This document shows, one piece after another, positions 25,893 to 34,539 of a stretch of DNA of 64,000 bases. Both the position numbers and the translations under genes were made by a program. Origin of the DNA: JBFGJH01 sp041586155 (GTDB taxonomy: Bacteria; Actinomycetota; Acidimicrobiia; Spongiisociales; JAENVV01). Under the pieces are notes generated by a model. It was not told where the DNA came from. It did no database searches and saw nothing but the letters and a program-made list of their open reading frames with translations. The DNA is taken from assembly GCA_041586155.1 (NCBI GenBank), contig JBFHAT010000006.1, positions 1 to 64,000 on the forward strand. Reading direction: 5' to 3'. The stretch's first letter is position 1; each line of letters starts with the position of its first letter.

Positions 25893-26530
25893 CCGTTCGC
25901 CTTGGGATACAACACCTCGGCGCCCACCGGACGGAATCCTGCGTTGTAGAACGCACGAAGCGAGGCGGCGTTGCCTGCCGCCACCTGGGCAAACAATGGC
26001 TCACCGCGTGGAGTGAGGCCCAACGCACCCTCGACCAGCCTGCGGCCGGTCCCGGCTCGTTGCTGGGACGTCGGAACACGCACGGATAGCTCGCGGCGAC
26101 CGGCCAGGCCCTCCCCGAGCACCAGGACGCTTTGACCGTACTTGTCCGAATACAGTTCCACGTTCTCCCGGTGGACCAGCGCTGCCGCCACCCTCGTGTG
26201 TTGGTACATGTCGTCGCGTCGCTCGAGCTGAGGGGCACCCTCCCCGTTGCCCTTGGCCACCATCACGACCCGCAACGAGCCGGGCCGCGCCCCCAACTGT
26301 TCGCCATACCAGGTGAGAAACGGCGCCCGCATAGGCGCAGCATCGTCGGCAGGGTCGAGTTGAGACCGCACGAGGTCGGCGTCGACCGGGCCGGCAACGA
26401 CATGGTGCGACGTGAACGCCACCACCGCGTCGGTTTTGCCGGGCGGAGAAGGAAGGATCTCCACGAGGTCGTCACGCGGCGGGTACACATCTCGAGCCAA
26501 GCGGTTGAAAAGATCCGTCAGACGGTGCAT
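25883..26530 (-). CDS. GNAT-family acetyltransferase
   Basis: 215 residues. The last ~120 carry a GNAT fold: LSVRVPTSQQRAGTGRRLVEGAL is the acetyl-CoA-binding segment (Q/R-x-x-G-x-G/A type), followed by LFAQVAAGNAASLRAFYNAGFRPVGAEVLY, the classic N-x-x-S-x-x-x-F/Y-x-x-x-G-F end. The N-terminal ~90 residues are specific to this protein. The acyl acceptor cannot be told. It is divergent from the DUF1684 gene. Confidence 0.8.
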   Translation of the reverse strand: MHRLTDLFNRLARDVYPPRDDLVEILPSPPGKTDAVVAFTSHHVVAGPVDADLVRSQLDPADDAAPMRAPFLTWYGEQLGARPGSLRVVMVAKGNGEGAPQLERRDDMYQHTRVAAALVHRENVELYSDKYGQSVLVLGEGLAGRRELSVRVPTSQQRAGTGRRLVEGALGLTPRGEPLFAQVAAGNAASLRAFYNAGFRPVGAEVLYPKANGQR

Positions 26531-26616
26531 CCGCGCAGAATACCGGGTGGCGGGCCGCCCTCGACGTCCGAGGGACGCTGCCGGAATACGTGTCGGCGAT
26601 GGGTGTTGGACGGCGC

Positions 26617-27132
26617 ATGGACTACGAGGAATTCAGACGGCAAAAGGACGACTTCTTTCGAGCTCACCCCCACTCACCCATTCCGCGACCGAGCCGAGCC
26701 GATTTCCCGGGTCTGGAGTACTACCCGCCGGTCCCGGAGCTCCGTCAGCGGGTGCGACTCCGTCCAGGCGACGGCTCCGAAGTCATCGCTGCAACCTCCG
26801 ATGGACAACAGCGCAGATACACGCGCGCCGCATGGGCGCCGGTGCGGGTCGGCAACGAGTCGGTCGATCTCCTGCTCCTCGGGTCGCAGGGTGAGGGGTT
26901 CTTTCTGCCCTTTCGCGATGCCACGTCGGGGCCGGAGACCTACGGTGCCGGTCGCTACCTCGACATCGACGATCCTGGCGACGGGACGGTCGTGATCGAT
27001 TTCAACCTCGCCTATCACCCGTATTGCGCGTACGACGACGTCTATTCGTGTCCCCTGCCGCCGACCGAGAACTGGCTCACCGTTCCGATCAGAGCCGGCG
27101 AGCGTCTGCCCGTCACGACGCGGCGAACTTGA
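26617..27132 (+). CDS. DUF1684 family protein
   Basis: 171 residues from ATG at 26617. The family block is clear: LPFRDATSGPETYGAGRYLD, then IDFNLAYHPYCAYDDVYSCP followed by LPPTENWLTVPIRAGER. The conserved Cys/Tyr/Asp-rich stretch suggests a metal or ligand site, but no activity is established that I can cite. No signal peptide. It overlaps the convergent hydrolase gene by 20 bases. Confidence 0.88.
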   Translation: MDYEEFRRQKDDFFRAHPHSPIPRPSRADFPGLEYYPPVPELRQRVRLRPGDGSEVIAATSDGQQRRYTRAAWAPVRVGNESVDLLLLGSQGEGFFLPFRDATSGPETYGAGRYLDIDDPGDGTVVIDFNLAYHPYCAYDDVYSCPLPPTENWLTVPIRAGERLPVTTRRT

Positions 27133-28033
27133 TGACCGCTTCTGCGATGCGCTCGGCGTGGGTGAGAGGAGCCTCGTGCCGAGCCCCCACGAGTTCGACG
27201 ACCTCGGGATCTCGTAGTCGCGACGCCAGGTCGTATTGACGCGACGGAGGCATGAGCTGATCGTCGCACGTGATGATGATGAGCGTCGGCACCTCCAGCC
27301 GCCCCACCCAATCGCGCGAGTCGAACCGGTTGATGCAGCGCAAGGCTGCCCAATAGGCGTCGGGATCCCGACCTCGGTGTTGGGCGTAGAACCAGGCGGC
27401 GTGCTCAGGCGCCACCGCGCCGACGTCGACGAGGTATTTGATGCGCACGCGGGACACCTCCGACCTGCTGATGCGGTCGAGGGCCCTGGCCACCGTGCCG
27501 CCCACGACTGCGCCGGCTCTGAGGAGGCCTTCCACCCCCGGAGCGGCCGCGGCGGTTGCGGCGAGCACGAGCCGCTCGACCAGGTGCGGATGGCGCCTGG
27601 TGAGTGCTTGTGCGATCAGCCCGCCCATCGAGTACCCGACGACGAGAGCGCGGCTCACACCGATCTGGGAAAGAGCCCCGGCGACGTCGTCGGCGACGTC
27701 CTCGATCGAGAAGTCACCCGGAGTGAAGTCCGACTTACCGCTGTTGCGGTTGTCGAGAGCGGTGACACGAAACCGCTCAGCCAGGAGGGGGATGAGACGG
27801 CCGTAGACCACGACGCTGTGGTCCCCCCAACCGTGGATCAACACGAGAGGAGGACCGTCTTCGGGGCCGGCTTCTCGCATGAAGATCTCTCGATCGCCCA
27901 CGAACACCGTTCGGCCCGGCAGCCGAAGCGGATGCACTTGCCTCCCCGGGTAGCGCGGCGTCCGGTCGGTGCCGAGAAGACGATACAGCACCCAGGCGAG
28001 ACCCAACCGGCGAAGCCACTTCACGATGACCAT
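27113..28033 (-). CDS. alpha/beta hydrolase
   Basis: 306 residues from ATG at 28033. VLIHGWGDHSVVYGR-type oxyanion region (LVLIHGWGDHS), nucleophile elbow VGYSMGGLIAQAL, and the late His in GARHEAPLTHAERIAEA complete an alpha/beta hydrolase triad. The N-terminal ~25 residues (VKWLRRLGLAWVLYRLLG) may associate with the membrane. Substrate is unknown. Its start overlaps the stop of the ferredoxin-like gene by 13 bases, so they are co-translated, probably in the greA-selD operon. Confidence 0.88.
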   Translation of the reverse strand: MVIVKWLRRLGLAWVLYRLLGTDRTPRYPGRQVHPLRLPGRTVFVGDREIFMREAGPEDGPPLVLIHGWGDHSVVVYGRLIPLLAERFRVTALDNRNSGKSDFTPGDFSIEDVADDVAGALSQIGVSRALVVGYSMGGLIAQALTRRHPHLVERLVLAATAAAAPGVEGLLRAGAVVGGTVARALDRISRSEVSRVRIKYLVDVGAVAPEHAAWFYAQHRGRDPDAYWAALRCINRFDSRDWVGRLEVPTLIIITCDDQLMPPSRQYDLASRLRDPEVVELVGARHEAPLTHAERIAEAVIKFAAS

Positions 28034-28455
28034 CCCAGGTCGTCGGCGGCAAACACGTGATCTCGAACCGGCTGACCACCGAGAAGATGCTCTTGGATGA
28101 TCCGCTCCATCACGTCCTCCGTCACGGAGTGGTACCAGGTGCCTTCCGGGTACACCACTGCGATCGGGCCCCGCTCGCAAATGCGGAGGCAGTCGGCCTT
28201 GGTGCGAAGCACACAACCGTCTCCGGGTCGTGGCACCGGCGCTGCGGACGGATCACCCTGCCAGGCCACGGGAGCCGAAGCGAGGCCGAGATCCTTGAGG
28301 CGCCGCTTGGTGTACGTCCACACCCGGTGGGTGACCTCGTAGTCAGCGCACCGAGGCGTGGTCTGGTCGGCGCACAAGATGAGATGCCGTCGCAGCCGGC
28401 CGATCGACAGAGAGTCGGCGATGTCGGCGAGTCGATCGTCGGAGGGCGCGGGCAT
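28021..28455 (-). CDS. thioredoxin-like [2Fe-2S] ferredoxin
   Basis: 144 residues. HLILCADQTTPRCADYEV supplies two Cys and KADCLRICERGPIAVVYPEG supplies the CxxxC pair, the four ligands of the thioredoxin-like [2Fe-2S] fold. TWYHSVTEDVMERIIQEHLL closes the domain as in NADH dehydrogenase NuoE-like and stand-alone members. It likely transfers electrons to an unknown partner. It lies 32 bases after selD on the same strand and overlaps the hydrolase gene. Confidence 0.9.
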   Translation of the reverse strand: MPAPSDDRLADIADSLSIGRLRRHLILCADQTTPRCADYEVTHRVWTYTKRRLKDLGLASAPVAWQGDPSAAPVPRPGDGCVLRTKADCLRICERGPIAVVYPEGTWYHSVTEDVMERIIQEHLLGGQPVRDHVFAADDLGWSS

Positions 28456-28487
28456 CGCGCGATTGTAGGTGCGACCCGTCGCCAACC

Positions 28488-29528
28488 TCAGCGCAGCGTC
28501 ATCGACGGCGGACCGGGCACGATTTCCCCGATGACCGCTCCTGTTTCGCCGTTGGCGGTGAGGGCGGCCAGCAAGTCTTCTTGGGAGCGAGCCGGCACCG
28601 AGATGAGCAGCCCTCCACTCGTCTGCGCATCGGCCCCGAGCCTGATCCACCGATCGTCGCCGGTACGGTCGATGACCATCGGTGCCACCGACTCGAGATT
28701 CCGTTGGCTCCCTCCGGCATAGAAGCCCGCCTCCAGCAACTCGGCTGCGCCGGGGAGGATCGGAATCTGGCTGGTGTCGAGCACCGCAGCAACCTCGGCG
28801 GATACGAGAAGCTCGCGCAGGTGGCCGAGCAACCCGAAGCCGGTCACGTCGGTGGCGGCGTGGGCATCAACGACCGCCATTGCGTCGCGTGCCCCTGCGT
28901 TGAGCCTCACCATCGTCTGTACCGCCCGTCGCAGGGTGAGATCGTCGACACTGTCGCGTTTGTGGGCGGTCGTGATCACCCCGGTTCCCAATGGTTTCGT
29001 GAGCACCAGCCGATCCCCCACCCGGGCCCCGGCGTTCGTCATCAGCCGGTCCGGTCCGACGATGCCGGTCACGGCGAAGCCGAACTTGGGCTCGGCGTCG
29101 TCCACCGAATGGCCGCCGACGAGCGTGCACCCGGCTTCTTCGAGAACCTGTGCCCCACCTTCGATGACCCGGCCGAGCAGATCGAACGGCAGCACGTCGC
29201 GTGGCCATCCGATCAGCTGGAGTGCGGTGAGCGGCGTTCCCCCCATGGCGTACACGTCGGAGAGCGCGTTGGCCGCAGCGATCCGTCCCCAGTCGTAGGG
29301 ATCGTCGACGATCGGCGTGAAGAAGTCGACGGTCTGCACGAGCGCGTCACCGGCCGGGGTCATGAAGACTCCGCCGTCGTCGGCGTACTCCAACCCGACG
29401 ATCAGGTCGGGATGACGGACCACGGGTGAGTTGTGAAGTGGGCGCAGGACCTGCGCCAGCTCATCGGCACTGAGCTTGCACGCTCAGCCCGAGCCGTGTG
29501 AAAACGACGTCAGCTTGACCCCGGTCAC
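28488..29528 (-). CDS. selD: selenophosphate synthase SelD, itself a selenoprotein (in-frame UGA)
   Basis: SelD makes selenophosphate from selenide and ATP for Sec-tRNA synthesis. Starting at GTG 29528, after a strong GGAGG, the frame reads VTGVKLTSFSHGSG-UGA-ACKLSADELAQ. The family motif is SHGAGCGCK (E. coli), so the UGA at 29486-29484 sits exactly at the catalytic Cys position (residue 15), where many organisms have Sec. Downstream, LVQTVDFFTPIVDDPYDWGR, AANALSDVYAMGGTPLTAL and GGHSVDDAEPKFGFAVTG are typical SelD. Total 346 residues. A hairpin with a GGUC-containing loop follows the UGA. Gene callers that treat UGA as stop would start at 29423 and lose the active site. It follows greA by 28 bases. 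Confidence 0.95.
29441..29457 (-). promoter_or_regulatory. putative bacterial SECIS hairpin in selD
   Basis: On the mRNA strand GGCGCAG GTC CTGCGCC forms a perfect 7-bp hairpin beginning 27 bases after the UGA; the GGUC lies 33-36 bases after it. E. coli fdhF has a very similar apex, GCAGGUCUGC, at which SelB binds. The distance to the UGA is longer than in fdhF but within the range generally reported for bacterial SECIS elements. Confidence 0.7.
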
Positions 29529-29556
29529 GCGTCACCTCCTCTCTACAGGTGGCTCG

Positions 29557-30033
29557 TCAGCCTTCGAAAGGGCGAACGGACTTGATCTCCAGCGTGAAAG
29601 TACCGCCTGGAGCTTCGTAGGTGACCTTGTCACCGACCCCGGCTCCGAGGAGGGCGGCGCCGATCGGCGACGACGGCGAGGCCATGATCATGCCGGCCAC
29701 CTTGTTCTCCTGCGGAGCGACGAAGTACTGCAGCTCGTCCCCGTCGTCGTCGACCGCGACCACCACCGAGCCGATCTCGACCACTCCGGAATCCGCTGCC
29801 TCCCGGACCTCGGCATTGTCGAGCAGATGACGGATCTGGCGGATGCGAGCCTCCATGAGTCCTTGCTCGTTCTTGGCGGCGTCGTAGTCGGCGTTCTCTC
29901 GCAGATCACCATGAGAGCGTGCCTCGGCGATTCGCTCTTCGATGTGCTCGCGGCCCGCGGTGGTGAGGTGGTCGTACTCCTCTTCCAGTTTCTTGTACGC
30001 CGCCGGCGTGAGCCACGTGGTCTCGTCGTTCAT
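29557..30033 (-). CDS. greA: transcription elongation factor GreA
   Basis: 158 residues from ATG at 30033. The N-terminal coiled coil (WLTPAAYKKLEEEYDHLTTA... GDLRENADYDAAKNEQGLME) carries the acidic tip residues DLRENADY that enter the polymerase channel, and the C-terminal FKBP-like domain ends SSPIGAALLGAGVGDKVTYE. GreA stimulates transcript cleavage in backtracked RNA polymerase. It is the first gene of a likely greA-selD-ferredoxin-hydrolase operon and is divergent from the DivIVA-like gene. Confidence 0.96.
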   Translation of the reverse strand: MNDETTWLTPAAYKKLEEEYDHLTTAGREHIEERIAEARSHGDLRENADYDAAKNEQGLMEARIRQIRHLLDNAEVREAADSGVVEIGSVVVAVDDDGDELQYFVAPQENKVAGMIMASPSSPIGAALLGAGVGDKVTYEAPGGTFTLEIKSVRPFEG

Positions 30034-30139
30034 GGCCCGGGAGCCTAGCGGTACCAACTACACCTCCCCAGCCGCCGATAAACGGAACCCTCAGCCTCAT
30101 CCGTCCTACAATCCGCCCGGGCAATCCGGCGGAGAAGAC

Positions 30140-30724
30140 GTGGCGCTCACCTCGCGCGAAGCAGCACGAATGCGGTTCGGCAAGACCGGCCGAGGCTATC
30201 ACCGGAAGGAAGTCGACCGGTTCAAGCGGCGGATCGCCGCTGCGCTGCTCGCCATCGAACGAAACCTGGACGAGGATTTGGGGCTCACCTCAGAGGAGAT
30301 CGACACGGTCACCTTCGCCATGACGCTGGGCGGCTATGACTACGAGGAGGTCGACGCCTTCCTGGCACGCGCCGCTCGCATCGTGCGCGCGTACGAAGCG
30401 GTCGTCGACAACTCGCCGCCGCGTCCGCAACCGACCCTCATCGGCGCTCAGGAAGTGAGGGAGAGCGTGTTCACCACCGTCATGCGCGGGTACCACATCC
30501 GCCAAGTCGATCAGTACCTCGAACGGGTCGTCCAGTCACTCGACGCCTATGAACAAGGCGTGGGATCTCCCCTGGTCGATGCCCAGTCCGTGGCGCGCAA
30601 ACTCTTCGACGTGGCCATGCGGGGGTATGCTGAGCAGCAGGTCGACGCCGTGCTCGACCGAGCGGCCAAGACATTGGCATTCCACGAGAACCAGCGGCGG
30701 ATCCGGCGGTCGTCGGCCCTCTGA
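30140..30724 (+). CDS. protein with four DivIVA-like motifs
   Basis: 194 residues from GTG at 30140, preceded by GGAGAAG. Four repeats of a motif resembling the membrane-binding N-terminus of DivIVA are visible: RFGKTGRGYHRKEVDRF (~10-26), TFAMTLGGYDYEEVDAFLAR (~59-78), VFTTVMRGYHIRQVDQYLER (~112-131) and LFDVAMRGYAEQQVDAVLDR (~154-173). DivIVA proteins sense curved membrane at poles and septa and recruit wall-growth machinery. Here the repeats replace the usual long coiled coil. A role in polar or septal placement is an inference. Confidence 0.75.
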   Translation: MALTSREAARMRFGKTGRGYHRKEVDRFKRRIAAALLAIERNLDEDLGLTSEEIDTVTFAMTLGGYDYEEVDAFLARAARIVRAYEAVVDNSPPRPQPTLIGAQEVRESVFTTVMRGYHIRQVDQYLERVVQSLDAYEQGVGSPLVDAQSVARKLFDVAMRGYAEQQVDAVLDRAAKTLAFHENQRRIRRSSAL

Positions 30725-30772
30725 GATCCGGGTCGTTGGTGCTGCCCCAACAGCTGAGTCCGGGAGATTGAC

Positions 30773-32146
30773 ATGGTGAGATTCCGCCTGCGCACGCCCC
30801 GCGACTTGGCGACCCGCCTACGCGAGCGAGCGCGGCTGGAACCGCGCGAGGTCGAAGAGTATCTCGACCAGAACCCGGCACAGTGGGAGGCGCTCGCGGC
30901 GGCCGACCCGCACGATGCAGCCGACATCCTCGAAGAGCTCGGCGAAGATGCCGCGTTCGACTTGATCGCCGACCTCGAGCCGGCTGAAGCAGCCGAGGTG
31001 CTCGACGAGCTGCGTGCAGACCTGGCCGCGGGGATCTTGGCCGAGCTGGACTCCGACTCCGCCTCTCGAGTGCTGGCGGCGATGGCGCCCGAAGAAGCCG
31101 CCGACGTCATCGGGGAGCTGAACAACGACGCCCGCAGCGCGCTGCTGGAAACCATGGAGATCGAGGCCGCCCGGGAGGTGGCGGCCCTGCTGTCGTACCC
31201 TGCCGACTCGGCTGGTGGACTGATGACCACCGACGTCGCAGCACTTCCGGTCGGCATCACCGCAGGAGAGGCGATCGAGGTCGTCCGGCAGATGCACGAG
31301 GAACTGGAGGACCTGTCGTACGTGTACATCACCGACGACGAACATCGCTTGGTCGGCGTCCTCTCGTTCCGCGATCTGGTCTTCAATCGCCCCGGCTTGG
31401 GTCTGGACGAGGTGATGATTCACACACCGGTCAGCGTGACACCGCTGGCAGATCGCGAGGAGGTCGCCGAGCTGACCCAGCGATACAACCTCTTCGGCCT
31501 TCCGGTCGTCGAAGAAGACGGGCGGCTGCTTGGGATGGTCACCACAGAGGCGGTGCTCCAGGCCGTGCAGGAGGAAGCATCCGAAGACTTCGCGGCAGCC
31601 GTCGGCGCCGGCGCATCCGAGACCGCGTACAGCACCGTGAGTCGTTCCGTGCGGAATCGGGTTCCCTGGTTGGCGGTCAACCTGACGCTGGCCTTGGGCA
31701 ATCTGTTCATCATGCAGTCGCAGACGAGCATCATCGAGGCCCACCCCCGGCTGGCGATCCTGATGCCGCTGGTCGCCACGCTGGGTGGCAACGCCGGCGG
31801 CCAGAGCCTGGCGGTCATCATTCGCGCCTTGGCTACCGACGATGTTCCTCGCAGCGAGATCCCCGGCATCCTCTGGCGGCAGGTGGCTGTTGGGGCCGTG
31901 AGTGGAGTCATCATCGGCGCCCTTGCGTTCGCCGTCGCATGGGCAATCGATCCCGCGGTGGCGGTCGTGGTAGCGATCGGATCGCTGGTCAATCTCGTCA
32001 TCGCCACACTGGCCGGCTCCGGCATCCCGTTGGCACTACGAGGTCTCGGATTCGATCCGGCACTGGCAGCAAACATCTTCGTCACACTGATCACCGACCT
32101 GGCGGGGTTCGGCGGGTTCCTTGCGATCGCCGCAGTGTTGTTGTGA
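30773..32146 (+). CDS. mgtE: magnesium transporter MgtE
   Basis: 457 residues. The N-terminal superhelical domain (MAPEEAADVIGEL-type repeats) is followed by two CBS domains (~residues 140-255: DLSYVYITDDEHRLVGVLSF and FGLPVVEEDGRLLGMVTTEA) and five membrane helices containing LGGNAGGQSLAVIIRAL and ITDLAGFGGFLAIAAVLL. It is a Mg2+ channel gated by cytosolic Mg2+ binding to the N and CBS domains. Only 48 bases separate it from the preceding gene, leaving no room for a Mg2+ riboswitch. Confidence 0.95.
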   Translation: MVRFRLRTPRDLATRLRERARLEPREVEEYLDQNPAQWEALAAADPHDAADILEELGEDAAFDLIADLEPAEAAEVLDELRADLAAGILAELDSDSASRVLAAMAPEEAADVIGELNNDARSALLETMEIEAAREVAALLSYPADSAGGLMTTDVAALPVGITAGEAIEVVRQMHEELEDLSYVYITDDEHRLVGVLSFRDLVFNRPGLGLDEVMIHTPVSVTPLADREEVAELTQRYNLFGLPVVEEDGRLLGMVTTEAVLQAVQEEASEDFAAAVGAGASETAYSTVSRSVRNRVPWLAVNLTLALGNLFIMQSQTSIIEAHPRLAILMPLVATLGGNAGGQSLAVIIRALATDDVPRSEIPGILWRQVAVGAVSGVIIGALAFAVAWAIDPAVAVVVAIGSLVNLVIATLAGSGIPLALRGLGFDPALAANIFVTLITDLAGFGGFLAIAAVLL

Positions 32147-32148
32147 CC

Positions 32149-33702
32149 TCAGCCTGTCAACTTGTGAACGGTCGAACCTTCGATGAGCGCGTCGACCACC
32201 AGCGGGTCGAACTGGCTGCCGGCGCCGGAGACAAGCTGTGTCTGGGCTTGCGGCACCGACATGGCCCGACGATAAGGACGATGGCTGCGCATGGCATCGA
32301 ACGCGTCGGCAACGTGCAGGATACGACCCTCGAGAGGGATCGAATCGCCGGACAGACCATGCGGATACCCCCCACCGTCGAAGCGCTCGTGGTGCGTCAG
32401 GATCGCCTGGGCGATGTCGTCGTGCACCGCATCTGCAACCAGCGAGTGCCCCTGGATCACGTGAGCGTGGATGATCTCCCACGCATCATCATCCAAGGGG
32501 CTGCGCTGAAACAACAGCTGGTCGGGAATCGCCAAGAAGCCGACGTCGTGGAGCATTGCCGCTACCCGTAGCCTCTCGAGTTGATCGGCGCGCTGTTCGA
32601 GAACCGCACCGATCTGCACCGCCAGACCGGCGACCCGCAGGGAATGCTCCACCAGCTCGGCAGATCGCAGCCGCAGCGCCTCGATGAGCGTGGATACCAC
32701 CGGCGAGAGAGCCGGCTCGCTCGATGCGACTCCTGCCCATCCTCCACCCACCATGTGCGAACGATTCTTGCCGCTCCGCTTGGCGGCGTAGAGCGCTCGG
32801 TCAGCTGCCTCGACGAGGGACTTGGCGTCGGGCGCGTGGAATGGAAAGACGGCGACCCCGAGGCTGATCGTCACCGTGCCCGCTTCGAACCCGTGGCGAA
32901 GCACGGCGGTTCGTATGCGTTCTGCCGCAGCAATGGCGCCCTGAGGATCAGTTTCAGGGATGATCACCCCGATCTCCTCACCGCCGACCCGGCAGGCCAC
33001 GTCACTGTCGCGGGTGCTCTCCCGGACGATGTCACCCAAGTCGCGCAGCACATCGTCTCCGACGTGGTGACCAAGCGTGTCGTTGATCTTCTTGAAATCG
33101 TCGAGGTCGCCCATGAGAACGGCCAGGGGCCGGTCGTAGCGACGGGCCCGCTCGAACTCCTCTCCAAGACGCTCGAAGAAGAACCGGTGGTTCTTCAACC
33201 CCGTGAGCCAGTCGGTCACCGACATCGCCTCGAGTCGGGCCACCGTGGTCTCCAGCTCCCGACTACGGGCCTGTTCGAATTCGTACCGCCGCTGCAGCTC
33301 GTCGAGCACGGGCTGGACGAGTTCAGGCGAGATGGTGCCAGTTGAGGCTTCGCCAACCGAGCGGATGGCTTCGATCAGGTCTGTGACCTTGCCCTTCACG
33401 ACGAAGGCCGTCGGCGCCACTGCCAGGACCGGCGCAACTTGGCCGACGCTGGCGAATGAAACTTGGGCGATGATCTCGACGTCGACGATCTCGCGCAGTC
33501 GTCGAGCGAGCGCTTCCGCGCTCATGTCGGACAGCGATAGGTCAACCAGACCGATGGTCGGATCCCCCTGGGCCGCGACGGCGAGTGCTTGGTGGCCGGT
33601 GGCGCAATCGGCAACGACTTCGATGCCCGCTCCCCGCAGCGCCTCGACGGTGGCTGCTCGGGCGACGTCGTCCGGGTCCACCACCAGCACGCGGTGAGCC
33701 AT
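32149..33702 (-). CDS. response regulator with GGDEF and HD-GYP domains
   Basis: 517 residues. Receiver domain (1-120): VLVVDPDD acidic pocket, phospho-acceptor in GLVDLSLSD, Lys in FVVKGK. GGDEF domain (~155-310): LTGLKNHRFFFERLGEEFER, signature GGEEI in place of GGDEF/GGEEF. HD-GYP domain (~330-510): LHDVGFLAIPD, HHERFDGGGYPHGLSG and LHVADAFDAMRSHRPYR. The protein could both make and degrade c-di-GMP; the altered GGEEI leaves cyclase activity in doubt, while the HHExxDGxGYP motif is intact. No adjacent histidine kinase is present. Confidence 0.92.
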   Translation of the reverse strand: MAHRVLVVDPDDVARAATVEALRGAGIEVVADCATGHQALAVAAQGDPTIGLVDLSLSDMSAEALARRLREIVDVEIIAQVSFASVGQVAPVLAVAPTAFVVKGKVTDLIEAIRSVGEASTGTISPELVQPVLDELQRRYEFEQARSRELETTVARLEAMSVTDWLTGLKNHRFFFERLGEEFERARRYDRPLAVLMGDLDDFKKINDTLGHHVGDDVLRDLGDIVRESTRDSDVACRVGGEEIGVIIPETDPQGAIAAAERIRTAVLRHGFEAGTVTISLGVAVFPFHAPDAKSLVEAADRALYAAKRSGKNRSHMVGGGWAGVASSEPALSPVVSTLIEALRLRSAELVEHSLRVAGLAVQIGAVLEQRADQLERLRVAAMLHDVGFLAIPDQLLFQRSPLDDDAWEIIHAHVIQGHSLVADAVHDDIAQAILTHHERFDGGGYPHGLSGDSIPLEGRILHVADAFDAMRSHRPYRRAMSVPQAQTQLVSGAGSQFDPLVVDALIEGSTVHKLTG

Positions 33703-33726
33703 GTTCCGGATATCGGCCGAAGCGGC

Positions 33727-34539
33727 TCAAGAGTTGAGCAGATTGGCGATACGGGCGTGGAGGGCATCCCGTACTCTCGACGTCACCGGACCGGGAGCCT
33801 TTTCGAAGGCATCGATGCGCGTCACCGGCGTGACCTCCTTGACGGTCGACATCGCAAAGACTTCGTCTGCCTCGTACATCCGCTCGAGCGGGAACCGGCC
33901 TTCCTCTACGACGATCCCGCACTCTTCGGCCGCGGCGACGACGTGACGGCGCGTGATCGAATCGAGTATGAGCAGATCCAGGTCTGGCGTCTCCAAGACC
34001 TCGCCGACAAGCCAACCCACCGTGAATGTCGGCCCTTCCAAGACGACCGACTCGTCGGACAGGAGCACTGCATCGTCGAATCCCGCCGCCCTCGCCCTAC
34101 GGGATGCAGAGAGGTTGGGGGCGTACGAAAGTGTCTTGGCCCCGGCCAGATCCCACGCCCTTCCGGCCGAATGCCACGGTGCTCCGACCGACATCATCCG
34201 CAGCTCGGATCGGGGCGGCGGGAGCGGCTCCGCCATGACCACGATCGCGCCCATCAGGCCCCGCTCGGGGTCGCCTCGAGTGGCGATGAGCCGGATCACC
34301 CCATCGCCGGAGACGGCGCCCGCCCGGCGAACCCATTCGGCGAGAAGGCCAGTGTCAGGCAACGGCAGCGCCAACGCTTCCGCCGATTGGGTGAGACGCT
34401 GCAGGTGCTCGTCCACCGCAAACACCTGCCCGTGGTAGGAGCGCAGCGCTTCGAAGCAGCCATCTCCTCTCAGGAAACTGAGGTCCTGAACGGCAATCGC
34501 GCCGGAAGGGACCTGCTCACCGTCGATCCAAACGTTCAT
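33727..34539 (-). CDS. class IV PLP aminotransferase / aminodeoxychorismate lyase-like
   Basis: 270 residues. The PLP Lys is in AGAKTLSYAPNLSASRRARA, matching the xxKxxxYxxN motif of class IV enzymes, and EADEVFAMSTVKEVTPVTRIDA is the phosphate-binding end. VQDLSFLRGDGCFEALRSYHG opens the fold. Branched-chain aminotransferase, D-amino acid aminotransferase and aminodeoxychorismate lyase (PabC) all share these features; the short length slightly favours PabC (inference). The start overlaps the end of nadE by 4 bases, so they form an operon. Confidence 0.82.
   Translation of the reverse strand: MNVWIDGEQVPSGAIAVQDLSFLRGDGCFEALRSYHGQVFAVDEHLQRLTQSAEALALPLPDTGLLAEWVRRAGAVSGDGVIRLIATRGDPERGLMGAIVVMAEPLPPPRSELRMMSVGAPWHSAGRAWDLAGAKTLSYAPNLSASRRARAAGFDDAVLLSDESVVLEGPTFTVGWLVGEVLETPDLDLLILDSITRRHVVAAAEECGIVVEEGRFPLERMYEADEVFAMSTVKEVTPVTRIDAFEKAPGPVTSRVRDALHARIANLLNS

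Noticed and set aside
28488..29423. SelD starting at ATG/GTG near 29423
   Set aside because: This start removes the glycine-rich catalytic N-terminus; the frame upstream matches SelD exactly through the UGA and has a strong ribosome site.
30725..30772. Mg2+ (M-box) riboswitch upstream of mgtE
   Set aside because: The gap is only 48 bases, far too short.
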